A stretch of 64,000 nucleotides of DNA from contig NW_027182935.1 in NCBI RefSeq assembly GCF_041146395.1, positions 127,501-191,500 of the forward strand, given 5' to 3'. The position numbers were made by a program, and so were the translations under genes. Shown in pieces: positions 26,406 to 39,500 of this stretch. The DNA comes from Eulemur rufifrons. Taxonomy: Eukaryota > Chordata > Mammalia > Primates > Lemuridae. Every line of letters starts with the position of its first letter. The stretch's first letter is position 1. The notes beneath the pieces were generated by a model, which was not told the DNA's origin, did not search any database, and was given only the letters and a program-made list of their open reading frames with translations.

Positions 26406-28280
26406 CTAAACTTCATCCTTAACCCTAACCATAATCCTAACCCTAAATCTAATTCTCAGACTTCTTGCTTTCTTAGAGTTTAGAAAGCCTGCAATCCTCC
26501 CATGCCATGCGTGAAAGGAGGCTCTACCACTCTGTCCTGAAAGAAACCCATTGGCCCATACCCAGAGTATGATAGAGTGGGTTCCCGGGTACAATCCCAG
26601 CCCCCTTAACTCCCCCGGCCCGCCTACTGCAGACAGGGCCCGTGCGCTAAGCATAAACAATACCTTTAACAGATAACCCTAACCCTGAACATAACACCCA
26701 ACCCTGTTGCTATTTCTCCCCTTAACACGTAAACCTCACCGTGCGCCTAACTTTAACCTCTTATCCTAACGTTAATGCATAACCCATTTCCTGAGAACAA
26801 CCCCTATCCAATAATTCTAACCCTATCTCCTAGTCATCACTGTGACACCTAATCCCTAACCCTAATTCTAAACCGCTAACCCTAACCGTAACCCTATCTA
26901 CAACCCTAACAATGACAGTGACTCTTACTTCTAAACCCAACGCTATGCCAAACAAAAACCCTAATTCTTGACCCTAACCCTTCACCCTAACCCCTAAGCC
27001 TTACCCTAACCCTTAACCCTAATCCTAATCCTAACCATTAAACCTAACCCTAGCTCTTAAAGCTAACCCTAAACCTTACCCTCACGACTAGACCTAACCC
27101 TGACACTAACCTAACACCTAACCCTAACCAGAACCCCTAAAGCTAACCCTGAACCCTATCCCTAACCCTAGCAGTAAACTTTAACCCTAAACCTAAGCCC
27201 AACCCGTAACCCTAATCCTATCCTTTTACCCTAAAACTAACCGTAAACCTAACCCCTATAGCTCACCCTAACTCTAACCCCAATCCTAATTCTAACCATA
27301 CCCCTTCATAAAACACTAACTCCTAACCCCTAACCCTAACACTAACCAAAAACCCTAATCACTAATCCCTAACCCTAACGCTTAAACTTTACCCTACCGT
27401 TAACCCTCACCCTAAATCTTAACACTGACCCTAACCTTAACCTTTAACTCTAAGCCTAACCCTTAACCCTACAGTAAGGAAGACCCTTAATGCTAATGGG
27501 ATCCCTTATCCCTAACCCTAACACTACAGCTAAAAATAACCCTAACCTTTGATCCTTAAACCTAACCCCTAACACTTACTTTAACCCCAAACCCTAACCC
27601 TAATCCTAAGCATTAAACCTAACCCTATCTCTTAACCCTAACCCTAGCCCTTACCCTAACGCCTAGATCTAACCCTAAATCTAACCTACCGCCTAATCCT
27701 AACCTTAAGCCCTAATGCTAACACTAACCCTGAACCCTAAACCTACCCATAACACTTAACACTAACCCTATCCGTGAATCTGAACCCTGACCCTAACCAT
27801 TACCCGCACCCAAGCATTTAACCATGACCCTAACCCTAATCCTTAATGCTAACCTTAACACTATACCCTAACCCTGAGCCCAACACTTAACCCTAATCCT
27901 ATCCCTTAGCCCTAACCCTAACCCTAATGCTAACCCCTAAACGTAACCCTAACCGTGACCAGTAAACCTAACCTAACCTCTAACACAAACCATAGCACAT
28001 AACTCTAACCCTAAAACTAACCCTAACCCTAACCCTAACCCTAAACCCTAAATCTTAACCTTAACCCTAAGCGTTAACTCTCACGCTAACCTTTAATCCT
28101 AACCCTAATCCTAATCTTCAACCCTAAACCTAACACTTAACCCTAACCCTGTACCAAACCCTAACCCCTCATCTTAATCCTAACCGTAAACCTCAACCCT
28201 AAGCCAAAGTGTAACCGTTAAACCTAAGAGTAACCTTTAACCCTAACCCTAATCCCTAACCCTAAGCCCTCACCCTGACA
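26406..28280. repeat. Satellite unit 15 (type D)
   Basis: About 1875 bp. Copy of unit 12 at an offset of 5630 bp with the same set of type D variants; one extra core change (GAAAGAAACCC). Core frame open. Confidence 0.92.
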
Positions 28281-30151
28281 CTAAACTTCATCCTTAACCC
28301 TAAGCAGAATCCTAACCCTAAATCTAATTCTCAGACTTCTTGCTTTCTTAGAGTTTAGAAAGCCTGCAATCCTCCCATGCCATGCGTGAAAGGAGGCTCT
28401 ACCCCTGTGTCCTGCATGAAACCCACGGGCCCATACCCAGAGTATGATAGAGTGGGTTCCCGGGTACAATCCCAGCCCCCTAAACTCACCCGCCCGCCTA
28501 ATGCAGACAGGGCCCGTGCGCTAAGCATAAACAATACCTTTAACAGATAACCCTAACCCTGAACATAACACCCAACCCTGTTCCTATTTCTGCCCTTAAC
28601 ACGTAAACCTCACCGTGCGCCTAACTTTAACCTCTTATCCTAACGTTAATGCATAACCCATTTCCTGAGAACAACCCCTATCCCATAATTCTAACCCTAT
28701 CTCCTAGTCATCACTGTGACACCTAATCCCTAACCCTAATTCTAAACCGCTAACCCTAACCGTAACCCTACCTACAACCCTAACACTGACAGTAACCCTT
28801 ACTTCTAACCCCAACGCTATGCCTAACAAAAACCCTAACCCTTGACCCTAACCATTCACCCTAACCCTTAAGGGTTACCCTAACCCTTAACCCTAATCCT
28901 AATCCTAACCATTAAACCTAACCCTAGCTCTTAAAGCTAACCCTAAACCTTACCCTCACGACTAGACGTAACCCTCACACTAACCTAACACCTAACCCTA
29001 ACCAGAACCCCTAAAGCTAACCCTGAACCCTATCCCTAACCCTAGCAGTAAACTTTAACCCTAAACCTAAGCCCAACCCGTAACCCTAATCCTATCCTTT
29101 TACCCTAAAACTAACCCCTAAACCTAACCCCTATACCTCACCCTAACTCTAAACCCAATCCTAATTCTAACCATACCCCTTCATAAAACACTAACTCCTA
29201 ACTGCTAACCCTAACACTAACCAAAAACCCTAATCACTAATCCCTAACCCTAATTCTTAACATTTACCCTAACCGTTTACCCTCACCCTAAATCTTAACA
29301 CTGACCCTAACCTTAACCTTTAACTCTAAGCCTAACCCTTAACCCTACAGTAAGGAAGACCCTTAATGCTAATGGGATACCTTATCCCTAACCCTAACAC
29401 TACAGCTAAAAATAACCCTAACCTTGGATCCTTAAACCTGACCCCTAACACTTACTTTAACCCCAAACCCTAACCCTAATCCTAAGCATTAAACCTAACC
29501 CTATCTCTTAACCCTAACGCTAGCCCTTACCCTAACGCCTAGATCTAACCCTAAATCTAACCTACCGCCTAATCCTAACCTTAAGCCCTAATGTTAACAC
29601 TAACCCTGAACCCTCAACCTATCCGTAACGCTTACCACTAACCCTATCCGTGAACCTTAACCCTGACCCTAACCATTACCCGCACTCAAGCATTTAACCC
29701 TGACCCTACCCCTAATCCTTAATGATAACCCTAACACTAAACCCTAACCTTAAACCCAACACTTAACCCTAATCCTATCCCTTAACCCTAACCCTAATGC
29801 TAACCCCTAAACGTAACCCTAACCGTCACCACTAAACCTAACCCTAACCTCTAACACAAACCATAGCACATAACTCTAACCCTAAATCTAACCCTAACCC
29901 TAAACCTAACCCTAAAGCCTAACTCTTAACGTTAACCCTATGCGTTAACTCTCACGCTAACCTTTAGTCCTAACCCTAATCCTAATCTTCAACCCTAAAC
30001 CTAACACTTAACCCTAACCCTGAACCAAATCCTAACCCCTCATCTTAACCCTAACCGTAAACCCCAACCCTAAACCAAAGTGTAACCGTTAAACCTAAGA
30101 GTAACCTTTAACCCTATCCCTACTCCCTAACCCTAAGCCCTCACCCTAACA
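28281..30151. repeat. Satellite unit 16 (type E, core frameshift)
   Basis: About 1871 bp. Copy of unit 13 at an offset of 5629 bp. Two bases are missing in the C-rich part of the core (AACTCACCCGCCCGCC near 28,484-28,499), which shifts the minus-strand frame. It also holds a 14-bp palindrome AACCCTTAAGGGTT at 28863-28876, a local flip of hexamer polarity. The unit diverges from type E after about 29,300. Confidence 0.91.
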
Positions 30152-32040
30152 CTAAACTTCATCTTTAACCATAAACATACTCCTAACCCTTAATCTAATT
30201 CTCAGACTTCTTGCTTTCTTAGAGTTTAGAAAGCCTGCAATCCTCCCATGCCATGCGTGAAAGGAGGCTCTACCACTGTGTCCTGCATGAAACCCACGGA
30301 CACATACCCAGAGTATGATAGAGTGGGTTCCCGGGAACAATCCCAGCCCCCTAAACTCCCCCCGCCCGCCTAATGCAGACAGGGACCGTGCGCTAAGCAT
30401 AAACATTACCTTTAACAGATAACCCTAACCCTGAACATAACACCCAACCCTGTTCCTATTTCTCCCCTTAACACGTAAACCTCACCGTGCGCCTAACTTT
30501 AACCTCTTATCCTAACGTTAATGCATAACCCATTTCCTGAGAACAACCCCTATCCCATAATTCTAACCCTATCCACTAGTCATCACTGTGACACCTAATC
30601 CCTAACCCTAATTCTAAACCGCTAACCCTAACCGTAACCCTACCTACAACCCTAACACTGACAGGAACCCTTACTTCTAACCCCAACACTATGCCTAACA
30701 AAAACCCTAACCCTTGACCCTAACCCTTCACCCTAACCCCTAAGCCTTACCCTAACCCTTAACCCTAATCCTAATCCTAACCATTAAACCTAACCCTAGC
30801 TCTTAAAGCTAACCCTAAACCTTACCCTCACGACTAGACCTAACCCTGACCCTAACCTAACACCAACCCTTACCAGAACCCCTAAAGCTAACCTTCAACC
30901 CTATCCCTAACCCTAGCAGTAAACTTTAACCCTAAACCTAAGCCCAACCCGTAACCCTAATCCTATCCTTTTACCCTAAAACTAACCCCTAAACCTAACC
31001 CCTATACCTCACCCTAACTCTAACTCCAATCCTCATTCTAACCATACCCCTTCATAAAACACTAACTCCTAACCGCTAACCCTAACACTAACCAAAAACC
31101 CTAATCACTAATCCCTAACCCTAACGCTTAACCTTTACCCTAACCATTAACCCTCACCCTAAATCTTAACACTGACCCTAACCTTAGCCTTTAACTCTAA
31201 GCCTAACCCTTAACCCTACAGTAAGGAAGACCCTTAATGCTAATGGGATCCCTTATCCCTAACCCTAACACTACAGCTAAAAATTACCCTAACCTTTGAT
31301 CCTTAAACCTAACCCCTAACACTTAGTTTAACCCCAAAACCTAACCCTAATCCTAAGCATTCAACCTAACCCTATCTATTAACCCTAACGCTAGCCCTTA
31401 CCCTAACGCCTAGATCTAACCCTAAATCTAACCTACCGCCTAATCCTAACCTTAAGCCCTAATGCTAACTCTAACCCTGAACCCTAAACCTACCCGTAAC
31501 CCTTAACACTAACCCTATCCGTGAACCTTAACCCTGACCCTAACCATTACCCGCACCCAAGCACTTAACCCTGACCCTAACCCTAATCCTTAATGATAAC
31601 CCTAACACGAAACCCTAACCCTAAGCCCAACACTTAACCCTAATCCTATCCCTTAACCCTAAACCTAACCCTAACCCTAATGCTAACCCCTAAACGTAAC
31701 CCTAACCGTCAGAAGTAAACCTAACCCTAAACTCTAAAACAAACCATAGCACATAACTCTAACCCTAAAACTAACCCTAACCCTAACCTAAACCCTAACC
31801 CTAAACCCTAACTCTTAACCTTAACCCTAAGCGTTAACTCTCACGCTAACCTTTAATCCTAACCCTAATCCTAATTTTCAACCCTAAACCTAACACTTAA
31901 CCCTAACCCTGTACCAAACCCTAACCCCTCATCTTAACCCTAACCGTAAACCTCAACCCTAAACCAAAGTGTAACCGTTAAACCTAAGAGTAACCTTTAA
32001 CCCTAACCCTAATCCCTAACCCTAAGCCCTCACCCTATCA
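30152..32040. repeat. Satellite unit 17
   Basis: About 1889 bp. Private core changes CACGGACACATACC and CGGGAACAATCCC. Core frame open. Confidence 0.9.
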
Positions 32041-33923
32041 CTAAACTTCATTTTTAACCCTAACAATAATCCTAACCCTAAATCTAATTCTCAGACTTCT
32101 TGCTTTCTTAGAGTTTAGAAAGCCTCCCATCCTCCCATGCCATGCGTGAAAGGAGGCTCTACCACTGTGTCCTGCATGAAACCCACGGGCCCATACCCAG
32201 AGTATGATAGAGTGGGTTCCCAGGTACAATCCCAGCCCCCTAAACTCCCCCCGCCCGCCTAATGCAGACAGGGCCCGTCCGCTAAGCATAAACAATACCT
32301 TTAACAGATAACCCTAACCCTGAACATAACACCCAACCCTGTTCCTATTTCTCCCCTTAACACGTAAACCTCACCGTGCGCCTAACTTTAACCTCTTATC
32401 CTAACGTTAATGCATAACCCATTTCCTGAGAACAGCCCCTATCCCATAATTCTAACCCTATCTCCTAGTCATCACTGTGACACCTAATCCCTAACCCTAA
32501 TTCTAAACCGCTAACCCTAACCGTAACCCTACCTACAACCCAACACTGACAGTAACCCTTACTTCTAACCCCAACGCTATGCCTAACAAAAACCCTAACC
32601 ATTGACCCTAACCCTTCACCCTAACCCCTAAGCCTTACCCTAACCCTTAACCCTAATCCTAATCCTAACCATTAAACCTAACCCTAGCTCTTAAAGCTAA
32701 CCCTAAACCTTACCCTAACGACTAGACCTAACCCTGACACTCACCTAACACCTAACCCTAACCAGAACCCCTAAAGGTAACCCTGAATCCTATCCCTAAC
32801 CCTAGCAGTAAACTTTAACCCTAAACCTAAGCCCAACCCGTAACCCTAATCCTATCCTTTTACCCCAAAACTAACCCTTAAACCTAACCCCTATACCTCA
32901 CCCTAACTCTAACCCCAATCCTAATTCTAACCATACCCCTTGATAATACACTAACTCCTAACCGCTAACCCTAACACTAACCAAAAACTCTAATCACTAA
33001 TACCTAACCCTAACGCCTAACCTTTACCCTAACCGTTAACCCTCACCCTAAATATTGACACTGACCCTAACCTTAACCTTTAACTCTAAGTCTATCCCTT
33101 AACCCTACAGTAAGGAAGACCCTTAATGCTAATGGGATCCCTTATCCCTAACCCTAACACTACAGCTAAAAATAACCCTAACCTTGGATCCTTAAACCTA
33201 ACCCCTAACACTTACTTTAACCCCAAACCCTAACCCTAATCCTAAGCATTAAACCTAACCCTATCTCTTAACCCTAACGCTAGCCCTTACCCTAACGCCT
33301 AGATCTAACCCTAAATCTAACCTACCGCCTAATCCTAACCTTAAGCCCTAATGCTAACTCTAACCCTGAACCCTAAACCTACCCGTAACCCTTAACACTA
33401 ACCCTATCCGTGAACCTTAACCCTGACCCTAACCATTACCCGCACCCAAGCATTTAACCCTGACCCTACCCCTAATCCTTAATGATAACCCTAACACTAA
33501 ACCCTAACCCTAAGCCCAACACTTAACCCTAATCCTATCCTTTAACCCTAACCCTAACCCTAACCCTAATGCTCACCCCTAAACTTAACCCTAACCGTCA
33601 CCAGTAAACCTAACCCTAATCTGTAACACAAACCATAGCACATAACTGTAAGCGTAAAACAAACCCTAACCCTAACCCTAACCCTAAACTCTAACTTTTA
33701 ACCTTAACCCTAAGGGTTAACTCTCACGCTAACCTTTAATCCTAACCCTAATTCTAATCTTAAACCCTAAATCTAACACTTAACACTAACCCTGTACCTA
33801 ACCCTAACCCCTCATCTTAACCCTAACCGTAAACCTCAACCCTAAACCAAAGTGTAACCGTTAAACCTAAGAGTAACCTTTAACCCTAACCCTAATCCCT
33901 AACCCTAAGCCCTCACCCTAACA
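32041..33923. repeat. Satellite unit 18
   Basis: About 1883 bp. The core has CCTCCCATCCTCCC as in unit 11. Near 33,703-33,721 it has an imperfect palindrome centred on CCCTAAGGG. Its last 250 bp start to match the end of unit 20, marking the left limit of the L1-tagged duplication. Core frame open. Confidence 0.9.
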
Positions 33924-35719
33924 CTAAACTTCATCCTTAACCCTAACCAGAATCCTAACCCTAAATCTAATTCTCAGACTTCTTGCTTTCTTAGAGTTTA
34001 GAAAGCCTGCAATCCTCCCATGCCATGCGTGAAAGGAGGCTCTACCACTGTGTCCTGCATGAAACCCACGGGCCCATACCCAGAGTTTGATAGAGTGGGT
34101 TCCCGGGTACAATCCCAGCCCCCTAAACTCGCCCCGCCCGCCTAATGCAGACAGGGCCCGTGCGCTAAGCATAAACAATACCTTTAACAGATAACCCTAA
34201 CCCTGAACATAACACCCAACCCTGTTCCTATTTCTCCCCTTAACACGTAAACCTCACCGTGCGCCTAACTGTAACCTCTTATCCTAACGTTAATGCATAA
34301 CCCATTTCCTGAGAACAACCCCTATCCCATAATTCTAACCCTATCTCCTAGTCATCACTGTGACACCTAATCCCTAACCCTAATTCTAAACCGCTAACCC
34401 TAACCATAACCCTACCTACAACCCTAACACTGACAGTAACCCTTACTTCTAACCCCAACTCTATGCCTAACAAAAACCTTAACCCTTGACCCTAACCCTT
34501 CACCCTAACCCCTAAGCCTTACCCTAACCCTTAACCCTAATCCTAATCCTAACCATTAAACCTAACCCTAGCTCTTAAAGCTAACCCTAAACCTTACCCT
34601 CACGACTAGACCTAACCCTGACACTAACCTAACACCTAAACCTAACCAGAACCCCTAAAGCTAACCCTGAACCCTATCCCTAACCCTAGCAGTAAACTTT
34701 AACCCTAAACCTAAGCCCAACCCGTAACCCTAATCCTATCCTTTTACCCTAAAACTAAGCCCTAAACCTAACCCCCATACCTCACCCTAACTCTAACCCC
34801 AATCCTAATTCTAACCATACCCCTTCAGAAAACACTAACTCCTAACCGGTAACCCCAACACTACCCAAAAACCCTAATCACTAATCCCTAACCCTAACGC
34901 TTAACCTTTACCCTAACCGTTAACCCTCACCCTAAATCTTAACACTGACCCTAACCTTAACCTTTAACTCTAAGCCTAACCCTTAACCCTACAGTAAGGA
35001 AAACCCTTAATGCTAATGGGATCCCTTATCCCTTACCCTAACACTACAGCTAAAAATAACCCTAACCTTTCATCCTTAAACCTAACCCCTAACAATTACT
35101 TTAACCCTCAAACCTAACCCTAATCCTAAGCATTAAACCTAACCCTATCTCTTAACCCTAACGCTAGCCCTTTCCCTAACGCCTAGATCTAACCCTAAAT
35201 CTAACCTACCGCCTAATCCTAACCTTAAGCCCTAATGCTAACTCTAACCCTGAACCCTAAACCTACCCGTAACCCTTAACACTAACCCTATCCGTGAACC
35301 TTAACCCTGACCCTAACCATTACCCGCACCCAAGCATTTAACCCTGACCCTACCCCTAATCCTTAATGATAACCCTAACACTAAATCCTAACCCTAAGCC
35401 CAACACTTAACCCTCATCCTATCCCTTAACCCTAACCCTAATGCTAACCCCTAAACGTAAGCCTAACCGTCACCAGTAAACCTAACCCTAACCTCTAACA
35501 CAAACCATAGCACATAACTCTAACCCTAAAACTAACCCTAACCCTAACCCTAACCCTAAACCCTAACTCTTAACCTTAACCCTAAGCGTTAACTCTCACG
35601 CTAACCTTTAATCCTAACCCTAATCCTAATCTTCAACCCTAAACCTAACACTTAACCCTAACCCTGTACCAAACCCTAACCCCTCATCTTAACCCTAACC
35701 GTAAACCTCAACCCTAAAC

Positions 35720-35734
35720 CAAAGTGTAGCCGTT
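35720..35734 (+). repeat. Target-site duplication, left copy (L1 a)
   Basis: CAAAGTGTAGCCGTT, repeated exactly at 36501-36515. The satellite consensus reads GTGTAACCG here, so the inserted-into unit already carried the A to G variant. Confidence 0.95.
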
Positions 35735-35736
35735 CC

Positions 35737-36210
35737 TTTATCAAAAAAACCCAAAACAACACATGTTGGCGTGGGTGTGGAGAGACAGGAACAGTAATAC
35801 AGTGCTGGTGGGACTGCAAACTCGTGCAACCTCTGTGGAAAGCATTATGGAAGTATCTTAAACAGATTCAAGTAGACCTGCCATTTGACCCAGCAATCCC
35901 ATTACTGGGCTTATACCCAAATTAAAAAAGGTCATTCTGTAACAAAGGCACGTGTACCGAAATGTTTATAGCAGCACAATTCACAATAGCAAAGATGTGG
36001 AAACAACCCAAATGCCCATCAATACATGATTGGATTAGTAAACTGTGGTACATGTATACCATGAAATACTACTCAGCTATAAGGAATGATGAAGATACAA
36101 CATCTCTATGGTTCTCCTGGAGAGAGTTGGAACCCATTATATTAAGTGAAGTATCCCAAGAATGGAAAAACAAGCATCACATGTACTCACCAGAAAATTG
36201 GTTTCCTTGA
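35737..36210 (+). pseudogene. L1 ORF2 C-terminal fragment (copy a), nonsense mutation
   Basis: In-frame remnant matching residues 1136-1292 of the full-length ORF2 protein in this window. It begins inside the cysteine-rich region (C-x3-C-x7-x-x4-C); the expected histidine codon is CAG (Gln), unlike the full-length copy. A TAA at 35923-35925 breaks the frame where copy b has GAA-type sequence. The natural TGA ends at 36210. It lacks endonuclease and reverse transcriptase domains, so it is a dead relic. Confidence 0.95.
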
Positions 36211-36485
36211 TGATCACCTAAATACAAATCTGGGAACGACACCAATTGGACATCAGACTGAGGTGGGGGGTGGGGGAGGGGATGGAGGTATGCCTACACA
36301 ATGAGTGCATTGCTCACCGTTTGGGGAGTGGTAACACTTGAAGGTGCTGACTCGGGAAAGGGGGGGTGGGGAAAAAAATATGAAACTATTGTTTTTAACT
36401 TGCACTGTTCACCTAATAATTTATCATGAATATTTCCCATATTATTTCATATCATTGTACAAGAAATAAGGTATACATTATGAGG
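36211..36485 (+). other. L1 3'UTR (copy a)
   Basis: Non-coding 3'UTR with two purine runs rich in G (36263-36288 and 36354-36371), the sort of polypurine tract typical of mammalian L1 3'UTRs and able in principle to form G-quadruplexes. It ends at ATTATGAGG directly before the A tail. Confidence 0.9.
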
Positions 36486-36500
36486 AAAAAAAAAAAAAAA

Positions 36501-36515
36501 CAAAGTGTAGCCGTT
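36501..36515 (+). repeat. Target-site duplication, right copy (L1 a)
   Basis: Exact copy of 35720-35734 directly after the A tail; satellite sequence resumes at 36516. Confidence 0.95.
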
Positions 36516-39500
36516 AAACCTAAGAGTAACCTTTAACCCTAACCCTAATCCCTAACCCTAAGCCCTCCCCCTAACACTAAACTTCATCCTTAACCCTAAC
36601 CAGAATCCTAACCCTAAATCTAATTCTCAGACTTCTTGCTTTCTTAGAGTTTAGAAAGCCTGCAATCCTCCCATGCCATGCGGGAAAGGAGGCTCTACCA
36701 CTGTGTCCTGCATGAAACCCACGGGCCCATACCCAGAGTATGATAGAGTGGGTTCCCGGGTACAATCCCAGCCCCCTAAACTCCCCCCGCCCGCCTAATG
36801 CAGACAGGGCCCGTGCGCTAAGCATAAACAATACCTTTAACAGATAACCCTAACCCTGAACATAACACCCAACCCTGTTCCTATTTCTCCCCTTAACACG
36901 TAAACCTCACCGTGCGCCTAACTTTAACCTCTTATCCTAACGTTAATGCATAAACCATTTCCTGAGACCAACCCCATCCCATAATTCTAACCCTATCTCC
37001 TACTCATCACTGTGACACCTAATCCCTAACCCTAATTTTAAACCGCTAACCCTAACTGTAACCCTACCTACAACTCTAACACTGACAGTAACCCTTACTT
37101 CTGACAGTAACCCCAACGTTATGCCTAACAAAAACCCTAACCCTTGACCCTGACCCTTCACCCTATCCCCTAAGCCTTACCCTAACCCTTAACCCTAATC
37201 CTAATCCTAACCATTAAACCTAACCCTAGCTCTTAAAGCTAACCCTAAACCTTACCCTCACGACTAGACCTAACCCTGACACTAACCTAACACCTAACCC
37301 TAACCAGAACCCCTAAAGCTCACCCTGAACCCTATCCCTAACCCTAGCAGTAAACTTTAACCCTAAACCTAAGCCCAACCCGTAACCCTAATCCTATCCT
37401 TTTACCCGAAAACTAACCCCTAAACCTAACCCCTATACCTCACCCTAACTCTAACCCCAATCCTAATTCTAACCATACCCCTTCATAAAACAGTAACTCC
37501 TAACCGCTAACCCTAACCCTAACGAAAAACCTTAATCACTAATCCCTAACCCTAACGCTTAACCTTTACCCTAACCATTAACCCTCACTCTAAATCTTAA
37601 CACTGACCCTAACCTTAACCTTTAACTCTAAGCCTAACCCTTAACCCTACAGTAAGGAAGACCCTTAAAGCTAATGGGATCCCTTATCCCTAACCCTAAC
37701 ACTACAGCTAAAAATAACCCTAACCTTTGATCCTTAAACCTAACCCCTAATACTTACTTTTACCCAAAACCCTAACCCTAATCCTAAGCAGTAAACCTAA
37801 ACTTATCTCTTAATCCTAAAGCTAGCCCTTACCCTAACGCCTAGATCTAACCCTAAATCTAACCTACCGCCTAATCCTAACCTTAAGCCCTAATGCTAAC
37901 TCTAACCCTGAACCCTAAACCTACCCGTAACCCTTAACACTAACCCTATCCGTGAACCTTAACCGTGACCCTAACCATTACCCGCACCCAAGCATTTAAC
38001 CCTGAATCTACCGCTAATCCTTAATGATAACCCTAACACTAAACCCTAACCCAGAGCCCAACACTTAACCCTAATCCTATCCCTTAACACTAACCCTAAC
38101 CCTAACCCTAATGCTAAGCCCTAAACGTAACCCTAACCGTCACCAGTAAACCTAAACCTAACCTCTAACACAAACCATAGCACATAACTCTAACCCTAAA
38201 ACTAACCCTAACCCTAACCCTAACCCTAAACTCTAACTCTTAACCTTAACCCTAAGCGTTAACTCTGACGCTAACCTTTAATCCTAACCCTAATTCTAAT
38301 CTTCAACCCTAAACCTAACACTTAACCCTAACCCTGTAACAAACCCTAACCCCTCATCTTAACCCTAACCGTAAACCTCAACCCTAAACCAAAGTGTAAC
38401 CGTTAAACCTAAGAGTAACCTTTAACCCTAACACTAATCCCTAACCCTAAGCCCTCACCCTAACACTAAACTTCATCCTTAACCCTAACCAGAATCCTAA
38501 CCCTAAATCTAATTCTCAGACTTCTTGCTTTCTTAGAGTTTAGAAAGCCTGCAATCCTCCCATGCCATGCGTGAAAGGTGGCTCTACCACTGTGTCCTGC
38601 ATGAAACCCACGGGCCCATACCCAGAGTATGATAGAGTGGGTTCCCGGGAACAATCCCAGCCCCCTAAACTCGCCCCGCCCGCCTAATGTAGACAGGGCC
38701 CGTGCGCTAAGCATAAACAATACCTTTAACAGATAACCCTAACCCTGAACATAACACCCAACCCTGTTCCTATTTCTCCCCTTAACACGTAAACCTCACC
38801 GTGCGCCTAACTGTAACCTCTTATCCTAACGTTAATGCATAACCCATTTCCTGAGAACAACCCCTATCCCATAATTCTAACCCTATCTCCTAGTCATCAC
38901 TGTGACACCTAATCCCTAACCATAATTCTAAACCGCTAACCCTAACCGTAACCCTACCTACAACCCTAACACTGACAGTAACCCTTACTTCTAACCCCAA
39001 CGCTATGTCTAACAAAAACCCTAACCCTTGACCCTAACTCTTCACCCTAACCCCTAAACCTTACCCTAACCCTTAACCCTAATCCTAATCCTAAACATTA
39101 AACCTAACCCTAGCTCTTAAAGCTAACCCTAAACCTTACCCTCACGACTAGACCTAACCCTGACAGTAACCTAACACCTAAACCTAACCAGAACCCCTAA
39201 AGCTAACCCTGAAACCTATCCCTAACCCTAGCAGTAAACTTTAACCCTAAACCTAAGCCCAACCCGTAACCCTAATCCTATCCTTTTACCCTAAAACTAG
39301 CCCCTAAACCTAACCCCCATACCTCACCCTAACTCTAACCCCAATCCTAATTCTAACCATACCCCTTCAGAAAACACTAACTCCTAACAGGTAACCCCAA
39401 CACTACCCAAAAACCCTAATCACTATTCCCTAACCCTAACGCTTAACCTTTACCCTAACCGTTAACCCTCACCCTAAATCTTAACACTGACCCTAACCTT

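Larger units (their letters stand above)
1..35734. repeat. Telomere-like satellite array, left segment
   Basis: Tandem satellite of about 1.88 kb per unit. Most of each unit is degenerate telomere repeat: CCCTAA mixed with CCCTTAA, CCCTAAA, CTCTAA, CACTAA and CCGTAA variants, all in one orientation. Each unit also has (a) a non-telomeric core of about 225 bp (621-845 in the first unit) holding GGGCCC, CCCGGG and a C-rich CCCCGCCC stretch; (b) a semi-unique stretch about 100-190 bp after the core (950-1015, with the motif TCATCACTGTGACACC); (c) a stretch about 1 kb after the core (1627-1665) holding GGAAGACCCTTAATGC and GGGATCCC; and (d) two short runs of three to four perfect CCCTAA. The + strand is strongly G-poor. 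The block runs off the left edge and is broken on the right by a truncated L1. Confidence 0.97.
35735..36500 (+). mobile_element. 5'-truncated LINE-1, copy a
   Basis: 766-bp 3' fragment of an L1: the last 157 codons of ORF2, the stop, a 3'UTR with two G-rich tracts (36263-36288 and 36354-36371), and a 15-A tail (36486-36500). Exact 15-bp target-site duplications flank it. The 5' truncation point and target site are the same as in copy b, so both descend from one insertion. By eye the two copies differ at about 11 substitutions and one indel. The fragment is closely related to the 3' end of the full-length L1 at 49508-56870 but was polyadenylated at an earlier point (see Part 2). It is not mobile by itself. 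Confidence 0.98.
33924..36576. repeat. Satellite unit 19, interrupted by truncated L1 copy a
   Basis: 2653 bp in total, 1872 bp without the 766-bp L1 and its 15-bp duplicated target. Shares CTCGCCCCGCCC, GCCTAACTGTAACCTC, CTAACCGGTAACCCCAAC and CCTTTCATCCTTAAACC with unit 21 (CTAACAGGTAACCCC in the third case), 4542 bp away. Core frame open. Confidence 0.94.
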
